Below are positions 1 through 6,050 of a DNA stretch of 10,033 nucleotides, in pieces (within the stretch, counting starts at the first letter, position 1; each line of letters begins with the position of its first letter). Both the position numbers and the translations under genes were made by a program. The notes under the pieces are model-generated. The model worked only from the letters and a program-made list of their open reading frames with translations. It was not told where the DNA came from and did not search any database. Source of the DNA: Bifidobacteriaceae bacterium (GTDB lineage: Bacteria > Actinomycetota > Actinomycetes > Actinomycetales > WQXJ01); the NCBI GenBank assembly GCA_031256885.1, contig JAIRPS010000106.1, positions 1-10,033 on the forward strand. Direction: 5' to 3'.

Positions 1-647
1 TTTTGGGAAGCGAAGTAACTAACCCTGATGTTGATATTGATCAGGTGCGTACTCATGTTGGCATGGTTTTCCAATCTTTCAACCTGTTTGGCCACAAAAC
101 TGTGCTGGGTAATCTCATGTTGGCGCAGCAGGCAGTGTTGAAACGTTCCAAAACCGAAGCGCAGCAGATCGCTTTACGGCACCTGCAACAGGTTGGTCTG
201 GCTGACCGGGCAACCTCATACCCCAATCAGCTTTCTGGTGGGCAACAGCAGCGCGTGGCGATTGCACGAGCTTTAGCAATGGACCCGCTGCTGATGCTGT
301 TTGATGAACCAACCTCAGCGCTTGACCCGGAACTGGTTGGTGACGTTCTGGCAGTGATGCGCGACTTGGCGCAAGCTGGCATGACCATGATGGTGGTCAC
401 CCATGAGATGGCCTTTGCCCGTGAAGTTGGCGACCGTGTGGTTTTCATGGACAACGGGGTGATTGTTGAACAAGGTCCCGCCGCGCAGGTGATTGGTGCC
501 CCACAAACCGACCGCGCCAAGCTATTTCTGCACCGCGTACTGCACCCCACCCAGGTTGATGATTCCGAGCTTGGTGCCACCGAACCGCTTGATCCAGTAC
601 TTGACCGCGCCGAATGGGAAGCCTTACAGGCAGCAACCAACCCATAA
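1..647 (+). CDS. Polar amino acid ABC transporter ATP-binding protein (5' end outside window)
   Basis: This is the C-terminal part of a GlnQ/HisP-type ATPase, which hydrolyses ATP on the cytoplasmic face to drive uptake of a polar amino acid, possibly glutamine or glutamate. The frame is open to the left edge, and the TTG at base 3 is almost certainly internal, because Walker A lies off the window. Numbering residues from base 3, I see the Q-loop [10 protein letters not shown] (Gln24), the signature LSGGQQQRV (77-85), Walker [16 protein letters not shown] with Asp101/Glu102, and the H-loop VTHEM (His134). The FNLF stretch after the Q-loop and the QQQR after the signature are typical of the polar amino acid subfamily. 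The last ~45 residues form an acidic tail beyond the usual family end. The permease and binding-protein genes are not in the window. The gene converges on the MscS-type gene with 71 bp between stop codons. Confidence 0.88.
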   Translation, partial: LGSEVTNPDVDIDQVRTHVGMVFQSFNLFGHKTVLGNLMLAQQAVLKRSKTEAQQIALRHLQQVGLADRATSYPNQLSGGQQQRVAIARALAMDPLLMLFDEPTSALDPELVGDVLAVMRDLAQAGMTMMVVTHEMAFAREVGDRVVFMDNGVIVEQGPAAQVIGAPQTDRAKLFLHRVLHPTQVDDSELGATEPLDPVLDRAEWEALQAATNP

Positions 648-666
648 GCAGACAAACCTCACAAGG

Positions 667-738
667 ACCATTCGCAGAAAGTTGGGCTAGTGGGCAACAA
701 CCAACCCACAGCCAAACTTCACAGCGTCTGCGAATGGT
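667..738. terminator. Large imperfect inverted repeat between convergent genes, possible bidirectional terminator
   Basis: Bases 667-678 (ACCATTCGCAGA) are the exact reverse complement of 727-738. Inside them, 679-688 pairs with 710-719 with one mismatch (684/714), and GTGGG at 690-694 pairs with CCCAC at 705-709 around a 10-nt loop. Seven bases (720-726) are unpaired on the right side. An alternative pairing of GCAGAC 648-653 with GTCTGC 726-731 would compete. No T-run follows on either strand, so this is not a classic intrinsic terminator, but the position between convergent stops fits termination or 3'-end protection. The right arm lies inside the last codons of the MscS-type gene. Confidence 0.5.
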
Positions 739-1450
739 TGCCAATGCGCGTGATTGTCCCATTCGGTATGTACCATAGGGCACCAGCTTGATCACGGAGC
801 GTAGTGACCCTCAGCGAAACATGCACCACTGTGCCAACTGCTGGGCCAATATCAATCTCGTCACCAATCCCAAATTGGTCTTCCAGAATCATAAACAATC
901 CGGCAATCCAGTCTTTGATCAGCGATTGGGCACCTAAACCAAAACCGACACCGGCCACTCCCAATGATGTCACCAACACTGCCACATTGACGCCCAACCG
1001 TTCCAAAACCAGCACTCCGGCAATCACCCAAACAATCACCGTGGTAACCGAGTTGAGCACTGTGCGGGCGGTGTGGGCGCGGGTAGCTAAGCGTTGACGC
1101 GCCGCTAGGCCAGGCTCAGCCGGTCGCTCCTCTGCCTGGCTGGTTTGGGCAGAACCGCCAGCCGGTCGCTCGTCCACCTGGCTGGTTTTGGCAATGCGAC
1201 CAACCAACCGCGCCACCACATGGTGTATAACAGCTACTGTGATTACCGCCGCCACAATGATCAGCACAATTTGTAGCGGCCTACCCACCAGCCATTGCAA
1301 CCAGTTAGGCCAGTTAGCTGTCATGGCTGCCCAATCGCCCGGCAAGCGGTCAGGCCAGTTAGCTGGCAAATCCCCCGCCTGCACGGTCAATAAACCGGTT
1401 ACGCTGCCAAACCAAACTGTTGTTTGGGTCACCAAACTCACACACATCAC
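719..1450 (-). CDS. Short MscS-family mechanosensitive ion channel
   Basis: This is a membrane channel of the MscS family, which opens under membrane tension to release osmolytes after hypo-osmotic shock. Of 243 residues, there is a periplasmic N-terminal stretch rich in Trp-Pro, TM1 at about 59-82, a charged cytoplasmic linker at 83-128 with two 14-residue repeats, TM2 at about 131-150, and the pore helix TM3 at about 155-190 with the Gly/Ala-rich GVAGVGFGLGAQSLIKD motif. The beta-domain follows (FGIGDEIDIG to WYIPNG). The protein stops right after RIGNHSQTL, where relatives continue into the alpha/beta domain of the cytoplasmic cage, so the C-terminus is short. GTG at 1450 and ATG at 1447 are adjacent possible starts. 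I prefer GTG because a TAACCT box lies six bases upstream and there is no Shine-Dalgarno sequence, which suggests a leaderless message. Confidence 0.85.
   Translation of the reverse strand: MMCVSLVTQTTVWFGSVTGLLTVQAGDLPANWPDRLPGDWAAMTANWPNWLQWLVGRPLQIVLIIVAAVITVAVIHHVVARLVGRIAKTSQVDERPAGGSAQTSQAEERPAEPGLAARQRLATRAHTARTVLNSVTTVIVWVIAGVLVLERLGVNVAVLVTSLGVAGVGFGLGAQSLIKDWIAGLFMILEDQFGIGDEIDIGPAVGTVVHVSLRVTTLRDQAGALWYIPNGTITRIGNHSQTL
1118..1193 (-). repeat. 42-bp tandem repeat inside the MscS-type gene
   Basis: Two near-identical units with a 42-bp offset begin at 1118 and 1160 and share CCGGTCGCTC and CCTGGCTGGTTT. They encode two successive 14-residue units (residues 87-100 and 101-114) of the pattern A-[KQ]-T-S-Q-x-[DE]-E-R-P-A, placed in the cytoplasmic linker between TM1 and TM2. 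The period is an exact multiple of three, so the frame is kept. The few base differences between copies suggest a fairly recent duplication. Confidence 0.85.
1307..1365 (-). repeat. Direct repeat of AGGCCAGTTAGCTG within the MscS-type gene
   Basis: The 14-mer AGGCCAGTTAGCTG occurs at 1307-1320 and again at 1352-1365, an offset of 45 bp, which is 15 codons. On the minus strand it encodes the two Ala-Asn-Trp-Pro elements of the N-terminal periplasmic segment (residues 30-33 and 45-48). The intervening residues are not obviously repeated. Confidence 0.7.
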
Positions 1451-1456
1451 CAGGCA

Positions 1457-1462
1457 AGGTTA
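1457..1462 (-). promoter_or_regulatory. Probable -10 box of a leaderless promoter for the MscS-type gene
   Basis: On the minus strand the hexamer TAACCT matches TAnnnT, and exactly six bases (TGCCTG) separate it from the GTG start at 1450. With the usual 6-7 nt from -10 to the start of transcription, the RNA would begin at or next to the start codon. No purine-rich ribosome binding site is visible. No convincing -35 hexamer is seen, which is common for actinobacterial promoters. Confidence 0.5.
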
Positions 1463-1514
1463 GCCAACCCAAGCGGTTGATTGGCGTAGTTTGCTTGACC
1501 AAACCAGCCAGCGC

Positions 1515-1545
1515 TTGACCATATCGCCGCAAAACGTGGCAAGAT
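1515..1545 (+). promoter_or_regulatory. Probable leaderless promoter of malQ
   Basis: TTGACC (1515-1520) resembles a -35 box and CAAGAT (1540-1545) a -10 box, with a 19-bp spacer that is slightly long. Six bases (CAACCC) separate the -10 box from the malQ ATG at 1552, so transcription would start at or beside the A of the ATG. There is no Shine-Dalgarno sequence. AGCGCT (1510-1515), which has the ANCGNT core found in many LacI-family operators, overlaps the -35 box, and GCTTGACCA is repeated at 1493-1501 and 1513-1521. Regulation by a maltose-type LacI repressor is inference only. Confidence 0.5.
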
Positions 1546-1551
1546 CAACCC

Positions 1552-3711
1552 ATGACCTTGTCGCCCAATCTGCGCCGTCTAGCTGAAGCGCACGGACTCA
1601 TCACCCAGTTCACCGATGGCGACGATCAGGAACGCAGCATCAGCCGCAGTACCGCCATCGCCGTTTTGAAAGCTCTCGATGTTGATGCCACCACCCCCGC
1701 TAGCTTGGCTAAAGCCCTGACTGAAGTTGACCGCCGCGACTGGCTTCAACCATTACCGCCAGTGGTGGTTGCCCGTCAAGGAACTGCTGTTGAACTGCCA
1801 GTTTGCTGGCCTGATGATGATTCCGCCGGTGCGCGCTGTTGGGTCGAATTAGATGACGATCCGTTGCTTGGTGGCAGCGGCGGCCTGTGGCAGTTAACCC
1901 GGCTAAGCCACCCCGAACCGACCCGGCAAATCGATGGAATCACGGTCAGGCGGCTGACCTTCCAAATCCCCGGCGGGCTTCCCTTGGGCTGGCACACCAT
2001 TGAAGCGGTTTCCGCTAAGGAACAAACTGCCAGTTGCCGCCTGGTGATTGTGCCGGTCAGTTTAGAAGTGCCAAGTAGTTTGACGCGGCGCCGCATTTGG
2101 GGTTTGATGACTCAGCTCTACGCCTCACGATCCAGCCGCAGTTGGGGTATTGGTGATTTTGCTGACCTAGCTGATCTGGCCTATTTGACTGGACATGAGC
2201 GCGGTGCCGATTTTATTTTGGTCAACCCCACACATGCTGGTCAGTTCGCTTCACCAATCACGCCTTCACCCTATTTACCTTCATCGCGCGCCGTCCGCAA
2301 TCCGCTTTATATTCGCCCCGAGTTGATCACTGAGTTTGCTTATGCTGACAATGTAGTCACTCAGCAGGTGCGTAACCTGGCTGATCAAGCAGCGCTTGAC
2401 AATCACCGAAGTGACCGGGTGGACCGTGACCGTGTCTGGTTGTTGAAATCGCAGGCTTTGGAAACAATCTACCGTTTGCCGCGCACTTGCGCCCGGCAAG
2501 CTGCTTTCACTGCTTTCAAAACCGCCGGCGGTATTGATTTGAAAAAGTTTGCCCTGTTCAATGTTTTAGAGGAATTGGGTCAAACGCCTCCGAAAATCCA
2601 TGGGCAAGCCGCCGATGATCAGGCGCTCGGCCAGGTGTTAAGCGCTGCTTTGCAACAGCACGCTGACCGGGTTGATTTTCACTGTTGGTTACAGTGGATT
2701 GCTGACGAACAACTCGCTGAAGCACAGCGCAGCGCTAAAGCCGCCGGCATGCATTTAGGTTTGATGGCTGACCTGGCTGTTGGCGTACATCCGAGCGGTG
2801 CTGACGCTTGGGCTTTGGCGGACGTGTTAGCTGGTGGGGTGACGGTTGGTGCGCCACCGGATAGTTTCAACCAGCAAGGTCAAGACTGGTCACAGCCACC
2901 TTGGCGACCTGACCGTCTAGCTGCGGCCGGTTATGCGCCGTATCGCACAATGATTCGCACAGTGTTGAAGCATGCTGGCGCTATTCGCATTGATCATATT
3001 CTCGGCCTATTCCGCCTTTGGTGGATCCCAGCCGGTGCTAAACCAACCGACGGTTGCTATGTCCGCTTTGACCATGAAGCAATGGTGGGCATTGTCGCTT
3101 TGGAAGCGAAACGAGTTGGCGCAATGGTGGTTGGCGAAGATCTCGGCGTGGTTGAACCGTGGGTGCATGAATACCTGCCGGAGCGCGGCATTCTTGGTTC
3201 CAATGTTTTGTGGTTTGAACGCGACGATGACGGTAAAACACCGCGCGCTCCACAGTGGTACCGCCGTCACGCCCTGACCACTGTGACAGTCCATGATTTA
3301 CCACCCACACCGGCCTACCTAATGGGTGAGCATGTCAAGCTGCGTGACCGTTTAGGGCTGCTGACCAAACCGTTAGCCGAGGAGCAAGCTGCCTGGCAAG
3401 CCGAACGTTCCGCCATTTTGGCATTACTGCGGCAAATTGGTTTAATTCCGGAGAGTCAAACTGAACCACCTGTTGACCAATTGGTATTGGCTTTGCACCG
3501 TTTTTTGCGTGCCACCCCATCATTACTAATTGGCGTGTCATTAGCCGATGCCGTTGGTGAACAACGCGCCCAAAATGTGCCAGGCACCAACAATCAGTAC
3601 CCCAACTGGCGGGTTCCTTTGGCTGACCAGTTAGGCAATGTGGTATTGCTGGATGATTTGCTGAACAACCCGCATTTTCTGGCAGTGACTGCTGCCGTGT
3701 CCGGCCGGTGA
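1552..3711 (+). CDS. malQ: 4-alpha-glucanotransferase (amylomaltase)
   Basis: MalQ is a cytoplasmic GH77 enzyme that transfers 4-alpha-glucan segments between maltodextrins, releasing glucose and building longer chains for phosphorylase. At 719 residues it is the long form usual in Actinobacteria, with an N-terminal extension before the barrel. The barrel opens around residue 180 (RRRIWGLMTQLYASRSSRSWGIGDF). The catalytic set is visible: nucleophile Asp481 in AIRIDHILGLFRLWWIP, acid/base Glu529 in VVGEDLGVVEP, and the transition-state Asp582 in TVTVHDLPPTPAYL. The C-terminal NVPGTNNQYPNWRVPL is also a family signature. The ATG at 1552 is preferred because it gives the expected N-terminus and is preceded at the right distance by a -10 box. 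No terminator is visible after the stop, so it may be co-transcribed with the next gene, 22-46 bp downstream. Confidence 0.96.
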   Translation: MTLSPNLRRLAEAHGLITQFTDGDDQERSISRSTAIAVLKALDVDATTPASLAKALTEVDRRDWLQPLPPVVVARQGTAVELPVCWPDDDSAGARCWVELDDDPLLGGSGGLWQLTRLSHPEPTRQIDGITVRRLTFQIPGGLPLGWHTIEAVSAKEQTASCRLVIVPVSLEVPSSLTRRRIWGLMTQLYASRSSRSWGIGDFADLADLAYLTGHERGADFILVNPTHAGQFASPITPSPYLPSSRAVRNPLYIRPELITEFAYADNVVTQQVRNLADQAALDNHRSDRVDRDRVWLLKSQALETIYRLPRTCARQAAFTAFKTAGGIDLKKFALFNVLEELGQTPPKIHGQAADDQALGQVLSAALQQHADRVDFHCWLQWIADEQLAEAQRSAKAAGMHLGLMADLAVGVHPSGADAWALADVLAGGVTVGAPPDSFNQQGQDWSQPPWRPDRLAAAGYAPYRTMIRTVLKHAGAIRIDHILGLFRLWWIPAGAKPTDGCYVRFDHEAMVGIVALEAKRVGAMVVGEDLGVVEPWVHEYLPERGILGSNVLWFERDDDGKTPRAPQWYRRHALTTVTVHDLPPTPAYLMGEHVKLRDRLGLLTKPLAEEQAAWQAERSAILALLRQIGLIPESQTEPPVDQLVLALHRFLRATPSLLIGVSLADAVGEQRAQNVPGTNNQYPNWRVPLADQLGNVVLLDDLLNNPHFLAVTAAVSGR

Positions 3712-3733
3712 AAACCAGCAACCCCGCTAATAG

Positions 3734-4534
3734 ATGCCGCTAACTGTGAACCAAGCAATGTCCACCAAGCCCAGTTTGACCCTGACAGTGGTTGGTTGCT
3801 GCGGCTGCTTTGCCGGACCCGATTCACCAGCCTCCTCCTATCTGATCAGCCTAAATACGCCTGGACAGCGCCCCTGGAAGGTGGTGCTTGACCTTGGCTC
3901 GGGAGCCTTTGGCGCATTGCAGGCTTTGCTTGACCCGGCAGCCATTGACGCAATTGCGATCAGCCACCACCATGCTGATCATGCTGCCGATTTAGCTGGC
4001 CTGAAAGTTTATGCACGCCACAATCCGCAAGGCGCGCTACCGCCGATTCGTTTATTCGCCCCAGCCAAGGTGTTTGCTAAACAAGCGGACCAAACCGCCT
4101 TCAACTTGACCCCCTGGCAAGACAACCAGCCGGTTACGCTCGGCCCGCTGACATTGCTGCCCAGGCGCGTGCAGCACCCAGTCGAGGCTTACGGCATCGG
4201 CATTAGTTTTACACCAGACCAGCCAGCTGATTTGGTGTACACCGGCGATACCGATTTATGTCCAGCGATTGTGGAACTGGCTGGCGGTGCTCGCGTTCTT
4301 TTAGCGGATGCAACTTTCCGCGAAGGGGTTGATTTGGTTCGCGGCATCCATCTAACTGGACGACGAGCCGGTTTGCTGGCTGCCGAAGCCGGGGTTGGCC
4401 AATTGATTCTCACCCACCTGCCAGTTTGGCATGACCCAGCCGCCATTATTGCTGAAGCTGCCGCTGTTTTTGCTGGTCCCATCACTTTGGCAAAGCCCGG
4501 CCTCAGCCTGGTGATCCCTTCGGTTGACAGCTGA
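3734..4534 (+). CDS. Metallo-beta-lactamase-fold phosphodiesterase, Rv1339-like
   Basis: This is a metallo-hydrolase closely resembling mycobacterial Rv1339, reported as an atypical class II cAMP phosphodiesterase. Zinc ligands can be placed (numbering from the ATG at 3734): H78-x-H80-x-D82-H83 in SHHHADH, His148 in QHPVEAYG, Asp172 in YTGDTD and His228 in [17 protein letters not shown] near the N-terminus and IHLTG...AEAGV near the C-terminus also match that family as I remember it. The real start may be the ATG at 3758 ([13 protein letters not shown]), since relatives begin just before this first beta strand; neither start has a clear ribosome binding site. The usual GCSGS turn is Gly-Cys-Cys-Gly-Cys here. 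It lies directly before rph and rdgB, as in mycobacteria. Cyclic nucleotide activity is inferred from homology and synteny; a related phosphodiester substrate is possible. Confidence 0.85.
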   Translation: MPLTVNQAMSTKPSLTLTVVGCCGCFAGPDSPASSYLISLNTPGQRPWKVVLDLGSGAFGALQALLDPAAIDAIAISHHHADHAADLAGLKVYARHNPQGALPPIRLFAPAKVFAKQADQTAFNLTPWQDNQPVTLGPLTLLPRRVQHPVEAYGIGISFTPDQPADLVYTGDTDLCPAIVELAGGARVLLADATFREGVDLVRGIHLTGRRAGLLAAEAGVGQLILTHLPVWHDPAAIIAEAAAVFAGPITLAKPGLSLVIPSVDS

Positions 4535-4561
4535 AACTGTCTGCCATTTGCTCCAAATGGC
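4526..4561 (+). repeat. Two adjacent stem-loops at the phosphodiesterase stop codon
   Basis: GACAG (4526-4530) pairs with CTGTC (4537-4541) around a 6-nt loop that contains the TGA stop. Next to it, GCCATTTG (4543-4550) pairs perfectly with CAAATGGC (4554-4561), giving an 8-bp stem with a CTC loop. A third possible stem joins ACCGCT (4563-4568) to AGCGGT (4589-4594). No T-run follows, so this is not a standard intrinsic terminator; attenuation or RNA processing ahead of rph are possible roles. Confidence 0.5.
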
Positions 4562-4593
4562 CACCGCTGTTCGCACCAAGCGGCTCAAAGCGG

Positions 4594-4599
4594 TAAGGT
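4594..4599 (+). promoter_or_regulatory. Possible -10 box for rph
   Basis: TAAGGT matches TAnnnT and ends eight bases before the preferred rph ATG at 4608, giving a transcript with almost no leader. A weak -35 candidate, TTCGCA, lies at 4570-4575 with an 18-bp spacer. The same AAGG could instead act as a weak Shine-Dalgarno sequence nine bases before the ATG, so the two readings compete. Confidence 0.35.
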
Positions 4600-4607
4600 T
4601 TTTCCTC

Positions 4608-5408
4608 ATGACGTGCGGGAACAACACTCCCTTTGAACGGTTCGATGGCCGTTCACCTGACCAACTGCGACCGGTTCGGATTGAACGTGGTTGGCAGCGC
4701 CATGCCGAGGGCAGTGCTCTGGTTGAGTTTGGCGACACTCGCGTACTGTGCGCCGCTACGTTCAGCGATGGCGTCCCACGATGGCGGCGCGGTAGCGGTG
4801 AAGGCTGGTTGAGCGCCGAATACGCAATGCTGCCCCGGGCAACCAATGACCGAACAGACCGTGAATCGGTGCGTGGTCGCATTGGCGGGCGCACCCATGA
4901 AATTTCCCGCCTGATTGGTCGTTCGCTGCGCGGCATCACTGATCTCAAAGCATTGGGTGAGTCCACCATTCTGGTTGATTGTGATGTTTTGCAGGCCGAT
5001 GGCGGTACTCGCACAGCCGCGATCACTGGCGCTTACGTTGCCTTGGCTGAGGCGATTGCTTGGGCGCGGCAGCGCGGTTTGGTTTCGCCTAAACGCACCA
5101 TTTTGACTGATTCGGTGGCGGCTGTTTCAGTTGGCTTGGTTGATGGCCAGGCTTTAGCTGATTTAGCTTATGTTGAGGATGTGCGGGCTGGTTGTGATAT
5201 GAACGTGGTGGCAACTGGCCGTGGCCAATTTATTGAAGTCCAAGGCACTGCCGAGCATGGTGTTTTTGACCGTCAACAGCTTGATCAACTGCTTGACTTG
5301 GCGTTGCAAGGCACCAGCCAATTGGCTGCTATTCAGGCGCAATGTTTGGCGGATTTAGAGTTAGCAGCCCAGCCGGCAGCTGGTGACAGTGCTGGTCAGG
5401 CTGGTTGA
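4608..5408 (+). CDS. rph: Ribonuclease PH
   Basis: RNase PH is a hexameric phosphorolytic 3'-5' exoribonuclease that trims tRNA precursors to the mature 3' end, using phosphate and releasing nucleoside diphosphates. The core motifs are present: [11 protein letters not shown] at the N-terminus, [43 protein letters not shown], and the phosphate/active-site segment [19 protein letters not shown], followed by CDMNVVATG and the [11 protein letters not shown] strand. I chose the ATG at 4608 ([15 protein letters not shown]) because it gives 266 residues and puts the family motif close to the N-terminus. The frame stays open further upstream to a start at 4524, which would add 28 residues and overlap the phosphodiesterase gene; the added segment has no family character. 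The stop overlaps the start of rdgB by one base. Confidence 0.95.
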   Translation: MTCGNNTPFERFDGRSPDQLRPVRIERGWQRHAEGSALVEFGDTRVLCAATFSDGVPRWRRGSGEGWLSAEYAMLPRATNDRTDRESVRGRIGGRTHEISRLIGRSLRGITDLKALGESTILVDCDVLQADGGTRTAAITGAYVALAEAIAWARQRGLVSPKRTILTDSVAAVSVGLVDGQALADLAYVEDVRAGCDMNVVATGRGQFIEVQGTAEHGVFDRQQLDQLLDLALQGTSQLAAIQAQCLADLELAAQPAAGDSAGQAG

Positions 5409-6049
5409 TGAGTAACGTGGCAAAGCTGGTGTTGGCTACCACCAACGCGCATAAGGTGCGTGAGGTCAATCAGATTCTGGCTGAGGTGCTGCCAATTCCC
5501 GAAGGTAGCATCATTAGTGCTGCCGCCTACAATCTGCCGCCGCTTGTTGAAAATGGTTTGACTTTTGCTGAGAATGCTTTGATCAAAGCGCGCGCTTTGG
5601 CTTCTGCCAGCCAGTTACCAGCCTTAGCTGATGATTCAGGTTTATGCGTGAGCGCTTTAGGTGGTGCTCCAGGCATCTTTTCGGCACGTTGGGCGGGGCG
5701 GCATGGCAATGACCAAGCCAATCTTGATTTGCTTTTGGATCAATTGACTGATTTACCGGATGAGCATCGCACAGCCTGGTTTGAATGCGCTGTTGCACTG
5801 GTGTTGCCAGATGCTACAGAAACCGTCACCACTGGTCGTTTGGTTGGTTGTTTAGCACGCCAACCGCGCGGTGAGGGCGGTTTTGGTTATGATCCAATCC
5901 TTGTGCCGGATGGCTTGACACAAACCTGTGCTGAACTTAGTGCATCTGCAAAACATGCTATTTCGCATCGCGGCCAAGCGATCCGCGCTATGGCACCACA
6001 TCTAGCTAAACTGTTCGGTTTGGCTGAGTCTTTAGTCAAAGTGAGTTAA
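5408..6049 (+). CDS. rdgB: XTP/dITP diphosphatase (RdgB/HAM1 family)
   Basis: This is a house-cleaning enzyme that hydrolyses dITP, dXTP and their ribo forms to monophosphates plus pyrophosphate, keeping deaminated purines out of DNA and RNA. From the ATG at 5408 it has 213 residues. Family motifs are intact: LATTNAHKVRE near the N-terminus (residues 9-19), ENGLTFAENALIKA (48-61), the metal-binding LADDSGL (73-79) followed by ALGGAPGIFSARWAG, then GEGGFGYDPILVP and SHRGQAI near the C-terminus. A TTG at 5405 would add one residue, but the ATG shares its A with the rph stop (TGATG), a usual translational-coupling arrangement. The rph-rdgB order is conserved in many actinobacteria, which supports joint transcription. 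Confidence 0.95.
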   Translation: MSNVAKLVLATTNAHKVREVNQILAEVLPIPEGSIISAAAYNLPPLVENGLTFAENALIKARALASASQLPALADDSGLCVSALGGAPGIFSARWAGRHGNDQANLDLLLDQLTDLPDEHRTAWFECAVALVLPDATETVTTGRLVGCLARQPRGEGGFGYDPILVPDGLTQTCAELSASAKHAISHRGQAIRAMAPHLAKLFGLAESLVKVS

Positions 6050-6050
6050 C

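Noticed and set aside
227..655. Long minus-strand open frame opposite the ABC ATPase
   Set aside because: Its translation is Ser/Thr/Arg-rich low-complexity text with no motifs, and the opposite strand has an unbroken set of ABC ATPase motifs.
804..1097. Plus-strand open frame opposite the MscS-type gene
   Set aside because: The Thr/Pro/Asn-rich product is the typical antisense shadow of a membrane protein gene; the minus strand has clear MscS motifs.
1473..1484. GGTTGATTGG and CCAACC words as an operator between the divergent genes
   Set aside because: The inverted matches are only four bases long and similar words recur throughout the coding sequence, so they are not distinguishable from composition.
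3701..3733. CCGGCCGG palindrome after malQ as a terminator
   Set aside because: It has no loop, no T-run and overlaps the last malQ codons; nothing supports a terminator here.
4524..4607. Extended N-terminus of rph starting at 4524
   Set aside because: The extra 28 residues have no RNase PH character, overlap the upstream gene end and cover the stem-loops; the ATG at 4608 gives normal family length.
4352..5026. Minus-strand open frame of 224 codons across the phosphodiesterase-rph junction
   Set aside because: It spans two well-identified plus-strand genes, is rich in Arg and Ser without motifs, and has no initiation context.
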